Shown here piece after piece: positions 55,608 to 63,868 of a DNA stretch of 64,000 nucleotides; the stretch's first letter is position 1, and every line of letters starts with the position of its first letter. Made by a program: the position numbers and the translations under genes. Location of the stretch: positions 1 through 64,000 of the forward strand of contig NZ_JACXXN010000002.1 of assembly GCF_014904695.1 (NCBI RefSeq), read 5' to 3'. The notes beneath the pieces are model-generated. The model was not told where the DNA came from and searched no databases. It was given only the letters and a program-made list of their open reading frames with translations. The stretch is from Nostoc sp. MG11. GTDB lineage: Bacteria > Cyanobacteriota > Cyanobacteriia > Cyanobacteriales > Nostocaceae.

Positions 55608-56025
55608 AAAAATCTGGGAAAAGTCTTTATCCTTCAACTGAGTTTCATTTGCCTTATGGTGCTTATCGTTCTCCTGATGCTTCCTGGGTGCGACTAGAAT
55701 GCTGGAAAGCGTTATCCTCTGAACAAAGGCGGCGCTTCCCTCCATTGTGTCCAGATTTTGTGATTGAACTTCGTTCTGAAAGTGATTCCTTAGCAAAATT
55801 GCGAGAATATGAGGCTAACGGCGCTTGCTTAGGCTGGCCGATCTACCCTAAAATACCCCTAGTTGAAATTTATCGGGCTTTTATTTTATTAGACGTGCCT
55901 TGAAAATAGAGGGAGGTCTATTGATGTAGAGACTCTAAATTTCTCTGTTGACAAACCACCGACGCTTTCTGGCGAAGATGTGCTGTGTGGATTTGTCTTG
56001 GATCTCACTTCCATTCGTGTGAAAT
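55608..56025 (+). pseudogene. Uma2-family (DUF820) endonuclease remnant
   Basis: Uma2 proteins are PD-(D/E)XK-fold proteins abundant in cyanobacteria. Here the N-terminus is missing. The middle is clear: 'STEFHLPYGAYRSPDASWVR', 'RFPPLCPDFVIELRSESDSL' and 'VEIYR', with a small deletion at 'LREYEANGACLGW'. The frame stops at 55903, and in another frame the normal C-terminal end follows: 'PPTLSGEDVLCGFVLDL' and TSIRVK. So at least one truncation, one deletion and one frameshift. Confidence 0.85.
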
Positions 56026-56175
56026 TACCAAGGATAATAAGGACTAAGAAGAAGCGATCGCTCCTCTGTTTTTTTCTAATTACACAAAATGATGATTTAA
56101 GATTAATTTCCCAAAATCATAAAATTTCGTAAATAAACTTTACCTAGGGACACTTAGGCTTATTTTTTTAATGAA

Positions 56176-56248
<73 letters not shown>

Positions 56249-56325
56249 GGCTGGGACTTATCTTAGCCACGATTAATCAATGTAGCAAACATATAAGAAT
56301 TTAGCAAGAGCTTGAAGAAAAAAAA

Positions 56326-57135
56326 TTATGGTGCTTTCATTCTCAACTTAACCCAGATGAAAACTGCGACAAATAGCAAAAACTGGACAAGGACGATACT
56401 AGGGCCAGAAGCAAGGTTAAAAAGACCCGATATGATCATGCCAGCAATGCTGCTGCTAGAACCGACAATCACCGACAAGATCAGAAAGCGGCTAAAGTGG
56501 TGACTCATCAGTTTAGCTGTAGAAGCAGGAATCACTAAAAAGGCGTTCACCAGTAAGACACCAACAGCTTTAATCGCTACAGCTACAGCTAGTGATAGCA
56601 AAACCACAAACACGTAGCGATACAATTGAACTGGAATGCCTTGAACCTGGGCGACATCGGGGTTAAGCGTCAACAAAATTTGCTGGCGTAGAGTTGATAG
56701 TAAAAATATGCTGCCTCCCACAAGTATCAGCAGCGTCAAAATTAAATCTGTGGTATCTATCGCCAGAATATCGCCAAACAGCACTGCCATTAAGTTACCG
56801 CGATACCCTTTAATCAAGCTAGTGAGAATCACGCCGATCGCTAATGCTCCTGATAGCACTATACTAAGTACGCTATCGCTACCTAAATCGGTTTTGTCGA
56901 TCAAGTAGAGGACAACAACGCCAAAAACTAAGGTAAAAGGTAACAGCATCCAAGTAGGATTAAACTGGAGTAGCACACCTAACGCTACACCTACTAATGC
57001 TGCATGACCTACGGCATGGCTGAAAAAAGATAGTTGGCGCAAGGTGACAAAACTACCTAACATACCGCCCAGTATTCCCATTAAGATAGCACCCGCGATC
57101 GCCCGTTGCATGAAAGGAAATTGCAACAATTCCAC
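56326..57135 (-). CDS. znuB: Zinc/manganese ABC transporter permease (ZnuB)
   Basis: About 270 residues with eight to nine hydrophobic helices. The family start 'FPFMQRAIAGAILMGILGGM' is followed by 'LRQLSFFSHAVGHAALVGVA', 'GDILAIDTTDL' and 'AVGVLLVNAFLVIPASTAKL', typical of ABC-3 metal permeases. I prefer GTG 57135 (VELLQFPFMQRA), which matches the usual beginning of ZnuB. The frame is open to ATG 57210, but that stretch lies over a near-palindromic operator-like site (57182-57210) and encodes MKILHMYIFNSC, unlike the family. It is separated from znuC by the oppositely oriented regulator gene. Confidence 0.9.
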   Translation of the reverse strand: MELLQFPFMQRAIAGAILMGILGGMLGSFVTLRQLSFFSHAVGHAALVGVALGVLLQFNPTWMLLPFTLVFGVVVLYLIDKTDLGSDSVLSIVLSGALAIGVILTSLIKGYRGNLMAVLFGDILAIDTTDLILTLLILVGGSIFLLSTLRQQILLTLNPDVAQVQGIPVQLYRYVFVVLLSLAVAVAIKAVGVLLVNAFLVIPASTAKLMSHHFSRFLILSVIVGSSSSIAGMIISGLFNLASGPSIVLVQFLLFVAVFIWVKLRMKAP

Positions 57136-57181
57136 TAAGTCATTACTATCAATGATGGCTAGCCAAATTGTCTGGCAACTA

Positions 57182-57210
57182 TTGAATATATACATATGTA
57201 ATATTTTCAA
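57182..57210. promoter_or_regulatory. Near-palindromic operator-like site between znuB and the ArsR/SmtB gene
   Basis: The 29-bp stretch starts TTGAA, ends TTCAA and centres on the perfect palindrome TACATATGTA (57191-57200). It lies 47 bp upstream of the ArsR-family gene on one side and upstream of znuB on the other, the place expected for a SmtB/ZiaR-type operator. Binding is inferred. Confidence 0.5.
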
Positions 57211-57256
57211 CTTATTAGCAGTTATGCTGATAGTAAATAGTATTTATTTTTAGCCT

Positions 57257-57709
57257 ATGGCAGGTAGTATTTCTCACACTTTTGTTAAAAATTCTGTAGT
57301 TTTCATTGTCACTAATTTGATTTATAAAACGGGAATAATTCAGTATAATCCGAGATGCGCTATAGATAGTGATATTGTGCAACCCCTCTCAAATAAAGTT
57401 CTCAGCAGTGAAAAAGCTCAGCACATGGCAGAGTTTTTTAGCTTCTTAGGAGATGCTAATCGCCTACGAATTCTTTCCTTTTTGGCTACAAAAGAACTGT
57501 GTGTTAGTGATTTAGCAACATTATTGGATATGAGTGAATCTGCTGTCTCGCATCAATTGCGAAATTTAAGGGCGATGCGTTTGGTAAGTTATCGCAAGCA
57601 AGGTCGTAATGTATTCTATCGCTTACACGATAGCCATATTTTCCAACTTTATCAGGCTGTTGCCGAACACTTAGATGAAAGTGAGGAGAGAATTGAGAGT
57701 GAAGAATAA
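57257..57709 (+). CDS. ArsR/SmtB-family zinc-responsive regulator
   Basis: 150 residues. Winged helix: '[20 protein letters not shown]', '[20 protein letters not shown]', '[20 protein letters not shown]'. The Cys of ELCV matches SmtB Cys61. The C-terminal helix has DSH (two ligands) and, ten residues on, HLDE (His and Glu), which reproduces the alpha-5 Zn site D-x-H ... H-x-x-E of SmtB. So it should be a zinc sensor that leaves DNA when zinc is bound. The first about 55 residues are not conserved and the start is uncertain. The gene lies between znuB and znuC, facing the other way. Confidence 0.9.
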   Translation: MAGSISHTFVKNSVVFIVTNLIYKTGIIQYNPRCAIDSDIVQPLSNKVLSSEKAQHMAEFFSFLGDANRLRILSFLATKELCVSDLATLLDMSESAVSHQLRNLRAMRLVSYRKQGRNVFYRLHDSHIFQLYQAVAEHLDESEERIESEE

Positions 57710-57733
57710 AAATATTAACTCTTGACTCCCAAC

Positions 57734-58570
57734 TCAATTGTGATGATGCTGATAGCGACTGAATCCCGGGCCGTAAGTTGCTAAAAGGTTTTGCGGTGAA
57801 AGGGCAATTTCGGGTTTACCAGTACAAACAACTGTTTGGTTGAGGCAAAGGACGCGATCGCAATGGCGGCTTACCATATCAATATCATGGGAAACCTGCA
57901 ACACTGTCCAACCCTCCTCTCGCTTTAATTCATTCAGCAAAGCATAAAAATCTGCTGTACCTTGGACATCAACCCCAGCAAAGGCTTCATCGAGTATCAA
58001 AAGTCTCCGAGGACTGACTAGACAGTAAGCTAGCAACACCCGCTTAAGTTGGCCACCACTCAGAGTACCAATAGCTTGATGTCGCAGATGATAAGCATCG
58101 GTTCGCCGTAAAGCTTCTTTTACTGCTGCTGATTTTTCCCTGTCTTGTCTCCACAGGCTAGAGAAAAATAAATTTTTCCTTTTCCCTCTCTTACAAAGTT
58201 CTGTTCGGAGGAAGCCTCCGCTCAGACTTTGCGCTTTTCCCTTTTCCCCTTTAATTACCCATCCCAGTCCTACTAATTCGCTGACACAAATAGGAAAACT
58301 GCGGTCAAAGATAAAGTTTTGCGGCATATAGCCCAAAAGATGACGTAAATGCCCCAGCCTGACAATTGGACAACCAAATATTTCAATCTTACCAGCGCTT
58401 CGAGGTATCAAATCTAAAACCGCTTTTACCAGAGTACTTTTACCTGCACCATTGGGGCCAACTATGGCTGTATCTGTTCCTGACAATAATTCAAAGGATA
58501 CATCTCGAACAGCTAAATAGTTGCCTTGATATACAGTTAGTCCCTCAACTTTTAAAATAGGCGATGTCAT
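57734..58570 (-). CDS. znuC: Zinc ABC transporter ATP-binding protein (ZnuC) with in-frame insertion
   Basis: 278 residues. Walker A GPNGAGKS (38-45), Q-loop MPQN (Gln84), signature LSGGQ (170-174), Walker B LLILDE (190-195) and H-loop His228. Between Q-loop and signature, residues about 107-142 (KGEKGKAQSLSGG, then RTELCKRGKRKNLFF) do not belong to the family. They are encoded by a palindromic repeat (CGGAGGAAGCCTCCG near 58206-58220). This insertion contains a chance second LSGG. Whether the enzyme still works is unclear, but the frame is intact. It ends 24 bp from the stop codon of the convergent regulator gene. Confidence 0.92.
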   Translation of the reverse strand: MTSPILKVEGLTVYQGNYLAVRDVSFELLSGTDTAIVGPNGAGKSTLVKAVLDLIPRSAGKIEIFGCPIVRLGHLRHLLGYMPQNFIFDRSFPICVSELVGLGWVIKGEKGKAQSLSGGFLRTELCKRGKRKNLFFSSLWRQDREKSAAVKEALRRTDAYHLRHQAIGTLSGGQLKRVLLAYCLVSPRRLLILDEAFAGVDVQGTADFYALLNELKREEGWTVLQVSHDIDMVSRHCDRVLCLNQTVVCTGKPEIALSPQNLLATYGPGFSRYQHHHN

Positions 58571-58621
58571 TTAAGTAATTCTAAGTAATTCAAAATTCAA
58601 AATGAAGAAGTACAATTAAAT

Positions 58622-59635
58622 TTATTTACAAGCAGTTTCCAAAGTTTGCAAATTAGCTCTCATTGCTTTGAAATAATATTGCGGATCTGTTTCACCAGTT
58701 TCCAAAGAATCTAGTGGACGCAGAGTTAATTTTAAGTCTTGAGAAAGACTATTTAGCAATTTGTTATCTACTCCAGGTTCGCTAAATAAAGCTTTAACTT
58801 TATACTTTTTTACAGCATTAACTGCATTTTGCACATCTGCGGGTGAAAGTTGATCTTCAGGAACTTTTACCACAGCAACTTGCTTGAGTTTATAGCGTTG
58901 GGCTAGGTATGGAAACGCATCATGAAAGGTAATAAAGGTGCAGTTGGGATTTTTCTGCAAAGTCTGCTGAAATTCGCCGTTTAAACTTTCTAATTCGTTA
59001 ATATAAGCAGTTGCATTTGCCTCATAAGCAGCTTTATTCCCAGGATCAGATGCAATTAACCCATCACGTATATTTATTACCTGCTGTTTAGCCAAAACTG
59101 GATCTAACCAAACGTGAGGATTACCCGTTGCATGGTCGTGGTCTTTTTCTTCTTTCACTGTTTCCTCAACAGGTGAAATCTCATTTAAGGGCTTAATACC
59201 TTTGCTAGCATCAATTTCAGTTAATTTAGGATTTTGGGCATTTTTGACAGTATCTTCTAGAAATTCCTCTAACCCCAAGCCATTTTTTACTAGTACATTT
59301 GCAGTGGCGATTGCTTTGACATTTTCTGGTGTTGCTTGATACTCGTGTATTTCAGTACCCGGTGGGACTAAAATTTCTACGTCTGCTACATTGCCTGCTA
59401 CTGCTTTGGTAAACAAATACATTGGCAAAAACGTCGTCACCACTTTAGTTTTTCTCGCTTGCCCTGATGGGTTTGATGCAGTCTCTTGTGCTTGCGGTGA
59501 CTGTTGAGAAGTTGTTCCTTGATTGGTGTTCGATTGGTTACAGCCAGCCGCAATTGACAACATGAGTAGAGCAATTACGGTCAGAATCCTGCTTCCTTGT
59601 CTACCTGTTTTACGTCCTATACAAGTCCAAATCAC
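58622..59635 (-). CDS. znuA: Zinc ABC transporter substrate-binding lipoprotein (ZnuA)
   Basis: 337 residues. Signal peptide with a lipobox IAAGC (Cys about 32). The cluster A-I fold shows 'VVTTFLPMYLFTKAVAG', 'ILVPPGTEIHEYQATPENVK' (first His ligand), a short His/Asp/Glu loop EEKDHDHATGNPHVWLD (second His), 'TFITFHDAFPYLAQRYKLKQ' (third His) and 'ALFSEPGVDNKLLNSL'. The start is GTG 59635 with GGAGG about 10 bases upstream. First gene of the zinc-uptake unit, followed by znuC 51 bp on. Controlled probably by the Zur-like box at 59718. Confidence 0.95.
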   Translation of the reverse strand: MIWTCIGRKTGRQGSRILTVIALLMLSIAAGCNQSNTNQGTTSQQSPQAQETASNPSGQARKTKVVTTFLPMYLFTKAVAGNVADVEILVPPGTEIHEYQATPENVKAIATANVLVKNGLGLEEFLEDTVKNAQNPKLTEIDASKGIKPLNEISPVEETVKEEKDHDHATGNPHVWLDPVLAKQQVINIRDGLIASDPGNKAAYEANATAYINELESLNGEFQQTLQKNPNCTFITFHDAFPYLAQRYKLKQVAVVKVPEDQLSPADVQNAVNAVKKYKVKALFSEPGVDNKLLNSLSQDLKLTLRPLDSLETGETDPQYYFKAMRANLQTLETACK

Positions 59636-59717
59636 GGTGTTTTTTCCTCCAAAAGGATGCCTGCTCTGCCTTTGGCAAAATTTTTATTGGCAATAAGACT
59701 TCTTCTACATTTTATAC

Positions 59718-59732
59718 TATAATAATTCTCAT
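59718..59732. promoter_or_regulatory. Zur-like box upstream of znuA
   Basis: On the minus strand the 15-mer reads TGAGAATTATTATAG, which fits the 7-1-7 pattern TGATAAT-N-ATTATCA at 11 of 14 positions. It lies 83 bp upstream of the znuA start. The same intergenic region faces the porin gene. Cyanobacterial Zur sites are reported to look like this; binding here is inference. Confidence 0.5.
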
Positions 59733-59793
59733 TCTCATGTAATCCAGGCAAGATTATTCTGACGTTTACTGTGTAAGGAATAACAATATATTT

Positions 59794-59832
59794 TTCAGGA
59801 GGTACTAAGTCTGCAATTTAGTCTTTCCTGAA
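59794..59832 (+). promoter_or_regulatory. Hairpin in the leader region of the porin gene
   Basis: TTCAGGA (59794-59800) pairs with TCCTGAA (59826-59832), and inside it ACTAA (59804-59808) pairs with TTAGT (59818-59822). It stands about 140 bp before the porin start. It might be a terminator of antisense reading or an mRNA leader structure. Confidence 0.35.
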
Positions 59833-59969
59833 TGATTAGGATTTCTTGACTTCGTTTTGTTAGAAAATTTACTTAATTCTGATAGAATTATTGAAAAACT
59901 TTCTCATAAGATCCGCGTTTAAAAAAGCGCAGTGTGGGTGTGGATTTTAATTGAGTGTGAGGAAAAAAA

Positions 59970-61577
59970 ATGCAAGAATTCTGTAAATATTTGCTGGCTA
60001 GTCCAGTCGTTTATGCTGCAATGCTTTTTGTTAATACTGCTGCATTTGCAGATGAAACATCAACTACAAAGGAAATTAATGAAGCTCAAGTTATAGCTGA
60101 AGTTACACCAAATAAGGTAATGGCGCAAGTTACCTCAGTGTCTCAGTTGTCGGATGTACAACCTACAGACTGGGCATTCCAAGCCTTGCAATCGCTGGTA
60201 GAGCGTTACGGTTGTATTGCAGGATATCCAAATGGTACTTATCGCGGTAATCGGGCAATGACGCGATATGAGTTTGCTGCTGGTTTGAATGCTTGTCTTG
60301 ATCGGGTTAACGAACTAATTGCTACCGCCACTGGTGAACTGGTAACAAAAGAAGATTTAGCTCAACTGCAAAAGTTGCAAGAAGAATTTTCCGCAGAACT
60401 GGCGACATTACGGGGTCGAGTCGATGCAGTAGAAGCACGCGCTGCTGAGCTGGAAGCGAATCAATTCTCAACTACAACCAAACTGCAAGGACAAGTTGTC
60501 ACAGTCATCAGCGATGTTTTGTCAGGTGAAAACGTCAACGGTGCAGAAATTGTAGACCAGAATACAACCCTGGGAGTGCGGGCGCGTGTGGAATTTGTAA
60601 CCAGCTTCACAGGGGAAGATACACTGTTCACTAGAATTCAAACAAATAATATTGTTAGTCCTAACATTAATACCCCAGAAGGCAACTTGTTTTTTGCAAG
60701 TGGTAATAGTGGTGCAGAAGCTAACAACGATGCTGGCATAGATGCGCTGTGGTATAAATTTCCTCTGGGCAAAAATACACAGGCGATCGCTATTGCCAAT
60801 GCAGGCGCAGCAGATGACCTAACCAGTACTATCAATATCTTTGATGGTGATGGTGCTTATGGTGCATTGTCAACCTTTGGCACACGCAACCCAATTTATA
60901 ACCAGATAGGTGGTGCGGGGTTGGGAGTTACCCACGAGTTTGGTGATAAATTAGCACTCAGTTTAGGCTATTTGAGTGGTACAGCTAATAATCCTGCTCC
61001 TCAAAATGGTTTATTTGATGGTGCTTATGGGGCGCTGGCTCAGTTAACTGTGAAACCAAGCGATCGCATTTCTGTTGGTTTAACTTACATTAATTCCTAC
61101 AAACAGCCACTACTCACCGGTAGTAATGCGGCAACTTTCACGAATTTAGCAGCTGACCAAGGTTTAGAAGAAGTAGCATTTTCCAGCAATTCTTATGGTA
61201 TCCAAGCATCTATTGGCATCAGTGATAGATTAGTCTTGGGTGGTTGGGCTGGGTACACAAACAGCCGCACCTTGAGTGGAAATCGTGGAGAGGTTGACAT
61301 TTGGAACTATGCTGTAACTCTCGGTTTCCCCGACCTTGGTAAAAAAGGTAATTTAGCTGGTATTATTGCCGGTGTAGAGCCGAGGGTAACAAGTTCCAGC
61401 GTTGCCGGATTAGCAGAAGATGATGATACTTCCTATCATATTGAGGCATTCTACCAGTACAAACTGAGTGACAATATCACCATTACCCCAGGAGTCATCT
61501 GGTTAACATCTCCAGATCACAACGATAACAACGATGATGTTGTGATTGGTGCGCTAAGAACCACATTCAGTTTCTAA
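59970..61577 (+). CDS. Outer-membrane porin with SLH domain (cyanobacterial OprB-type)
   Basis: 535 residues. Signal peptide ends near AAFA (about 28). An SLH domain follows (about 55-115: 'LSDVQPTDWAFQALQSLVER', 'YPNGTYRGNRAMTRYEFAAG') which binds peptidoglycan, then a coiled coil (about 130-165, 'LAQLQKLQEEFSAELATLRG') and a beta-barrel of about 370 residues ending in FSF, the usual C-terminal Phe of porins. These are often annotated as iron-uptake porins; here the location next to znuA suggests a link with zinc, but this is context only. GAGG lies 10 bp before ATG 59970. Confidence 0.92.
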   Translation: MQEFCKYLLASPVVYAAMLFVNTAAFADETSTTKEINEAQVIAEVTPNKVMAQVTSVSQLSDVQPTDWAFQALQSLVERYGCIAGYPNGTYRGNRAMTRYEFAAGLNACLDRVNELIATATGELVTKEDLAQLQKLQEEFSAELATLRGRVDAVEARAAELEANQFSTTTKLQGQVVTVISDVLSGENVNGAEIVDQNTTLGVRARVEFVTSFTGEDTLFTRIQTNNIVSPNINTPEGNLFFASGNSGAEANNDAGIDALWYKFPLGKNTQAIAIANAGAADDLTSTINIFDGDGAYGALSTFGTRNPIYNQIGGAGLGVTHEFGDKLALSLGYLSGTANNPAPQNGLFDGAYGALAQLTVKPSDRISVGLTYINSYKQPLLTGSNAATFTNLAADQGLEEVAFSSNSYGIQASIGISDRLVLGGWAGYTNSRTLSGNRGEVDIWNYAVTLGFPDLGKKGNLAGIIAGVEPRVTSSSVAGLAEDDDTSYHIEAFYQYKLSDNITITPGVIWLTSPDHNDNNDDVVIGALRTTFSF

Positions 61578-61594
61578 TTCTTAGAATTTTACGA

Positions 61595-61625
61595 AAAGAC
61601 GCGAAGGAAAACTTCGCGTCTTTTT
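61595..61625 (+). terminator. Rho-independent terminator of the porin gene
   Basis: AAAAGACGCGAAG (61595-61607) pairs perfectly with CTTCGCGTCTTTT (61613-61625) over a 5-nt loop and continues into more T. It starts 18 bp after the stop codon. The rest of the gap up to 61881 has no recognisable element. Confidence 0.95.
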
Positions 61626-61881
61626 TGTGCCTGATATTAAAGTTAAAACCCAGCATTGTTGCCAGGCTTGATATCTTATCCCTCTTCTGTCACTTTCCAA
61701 GTAAGATGAATATAACAATAAATTGTCATCTGAAGTATTCAATTCGATTATTACTTCATTACTTAAAATATCGGCCAATAGCCGTATTAACTTGAATCAC
61801 CCCGCAAATATGCAACGCCTAACTTTGATAACACAAACGTTATATCTATATACTACTATTAAGCAACACCTAATAAAATAG

Positions 61882-63669
61882 TTAAATTGCAATATCTGCG
61901 GCAAACTTACTTAAATTTTCCTGTCGCCATTTAGCATCTAGTTTGCGATTTGTTCGCAACTCTAAAACTCGAATTCCTGTAGTTGGGAGTGGGTCTAATC
62001 TTTGCTGCAACTGCTGCCAAGAAGTAATAAATTCATGCTGCACATTATAAGTAGCGCATAACTGAGCAAAATCAATATCCTGGGGAGTACCAAAAAACTC
62101 TTCAAAAGATGGAGCAAAATTGGCAATGGGTAACATTTCAAAAATCCCACCGCCATTATTATTAATTAATACAATTGTCAGATGTCCGACAAACTTATTG
62201 CGGATTAAAAAACCATTGGTGTCATGTAACAGAGCTAAGTCTCCTGTCAACATTACACTACTTTGCTGGCGATGGGCAATTCCCAAAGCTGTGGATAATG
62301 TGCCATCAATGCCATTTGCACCCCGGTTAAAATACGATCGCACTCCTAAATTATTCGGTTTCCAGAAATACTCCACATCCCGTACAGGCATACTATTGGC
62401 AATAAACAGAGGCGTTCCTGGCGGTAAAATCTGAGAAATTAACCAAGCTACTTTACTCTCAATTATTTCATCTATTTTCTCCATAGTCTGGTCAACAACT
62501 AACCTGACCTTCGCTTCCGCATCACACCATTTATGCACATAATCTAAGGAGAAAGATAAATTTCTCTCCTCTGCCTTTATATCTTCTACAGATATCCGTA
62601 AATGCGTCGTTCTGCCATGCAAAGGGTCAAGGTTTTGGTCGCTGTTGTCGATAACCCAGCGTCGCGGTTGGGTTGCATCTATCCAATTACGCAGTTCTTT
62701 ACTTGTAGGCAATTCACCCACCTGAATCACCATTTTGGGTACTAACTGCTTTGCTAGTTGCTGATTTCGCAAAATCAGGTCGTAGGTAGAAATTAAATAA
62801 GGGTTGAGGTCGGCATAATTTCTGACTGGGGAGAGTCCTTCTGCTAGTACTGGCCATTTAAGAGTTTGGGAAAGTTGAGCGATCGCTTTACAATACTCTT
62901 GTGGCTGCTGCGGTTGAGCAACACCAGCGATGATGATACCGCGATCGCATTTTAGCCATTCTTGGGGAATAGGAAATGGGGAATGGGTAATGGGTAATAG
63001 GGTGGTGCTTGCTATTCCTACAAAAAAGTCTTCGGGGTGAAACTGTGACTGCAATAATTGTAGAGACGTTTCATGAAACGTCTCTACATCAGGAATGGGT
63101 GCAAGAGGATCGCGAAAGGGAATATTTAGATGTACTGGCCCCTTGCTTGGAGTTTGCGTTAGCGAAGCTCCTCTCCCAGAGGCTCGCTCCCAGCCATGAA
63201 TTACTATTTGTCGCAGATAAGCTAGCATTCCCATGTCTGAGGATGGTAAAGCTAGCTCTGCTTGCCAGTTTGGGTAATCACCATATAATTTACACTGATC
63301 TATAGTTTGTCCAGAATGACAATCTCGCAATTCCTGCGGTCTATCGGCGGTTAATACCAACAGTGGTACGCGACTATATGAGGCTTCAATTACTGCTGGG
63401 TAAAAGTTCGCCCCTGCTGTACCAGAGGTACAAAGTAGTGCTACAGGGCGTCCGGTTGCTTTAGCTTGTCCCAAGGCAAAAAAGGCGGCGGAGCGTTCAT
63501 CGAGAATGGAAATTGCTTCAATATCAGGTACTTGCTGGGCAAAAGCAACTGCTAGGGGTGTGGAGCGGGAACCGGGACAAATGACGGCATAAGCTAATCC
63601 CAGGCGCTTTAGCGTCTCCGTTAAAATATAAGCCCAAAGTTGATTAACATTCCTAAAGGCGATTAGCAT
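61882..63669 (-). CDS. menD: MenD, SEPHCHC synthase of phylloquinone synthesis
   Basis: About 595 residues. A ThDP enzyme that joins 2-oxoglutarate and isochorismate. It shows 'VICPGSRSTPLAVAFAQ', 'SILDERSAAFFALGQAKATG' with the catalytic Glu, 'LCTSGTAGANFYPAVIEA', and the cofactor site 'VMLTGDLALLHDTNGFL' plus NNNGGGIF. ATG 63669 is preceded by an in-frame TTG. In phototrophs it feeds the quinone of photosystem I. Three in-frame insertions come from repeats: residues about 162-176 (ERASGRGASLTQTP), about 197-206 (a palindrome GTAGAGACGTTTCATGAAAC at 63059), and about 216-236 (heptamer GGGTAAT runs). Overall frame and motifs are intact. Confidence 0.95.
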   Translation of the reverse strand: MLIAFRNVNQLWAYILTETLKRLGLAYAVICPGSRSTPLAVAFAQQVPDIEAISILDERSAAFFALGQAKATGRPVALLCTSGTAGANFYPAVIEASYSRVPLLVLTADRPQELRDCHSGQTIDQCKLYGDYPNWQAELALPSSDMGMLAYLRQIVIHGWERASGRGASLTQTPSKGPVHLNIPFRDPLAPIPDVETFHETSLQLLQSQFHPEDFFVGIASTTLLPITHSPFPIPQEWLKCDRGIIIAGVAQPQQPQEYCKAIAQLSQTLKWPVLAEGLSPVRNYADLNPYLISTYDLILRNQQLAKQLVPKMVIQVGELPTSKELRNWIDATQPRRWVIDNSDQNLDPLHGRTTHLRISVEDIKAEERNLSFSLDYVHKWCDAEAKVRLVVDQTMEKIDEIIESKVAWLISQILPPGTPLFIANSMPVRDVEYFWKPNNLGVRSYFNRGANGIDGTLSTALGIAHRQQSSVMLTGDLALLHDTNGFLIRNKFVGHLTIVLINNNGGGIFEMLPIANFAPSFEEFFGTPQDIDFAQLCATYNVQHEFITSWQQLQQRLDPLPTTGIRVLELRTNRKLDAKWRQENLSKFAADIAI

Positions 63670-63868
63670 CAAATCCTATAGAGCTATAAAACAATCTTAA
63701 ATTTTAGATTTTGTTTAGGATATTTCCATTTAAAATCCGTCTGGGAAAGTTAAGCCAGTCTCTAAAACTCTGGTTCTCAGAGCAATGCGCTGGTTTTTCA
63801 AGTCAGGAAATTATCTCACAGGACTGGCTACACTTTCTGCAAGATATAAAATTCGCACTCAAATTCTT

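Noticed and set aside
58200-58235. Second LSGG motif in ZnuC as a second signature
   Set aside because: It lies in the repeat-derived insertion before the real LSGGQ and has no family support.
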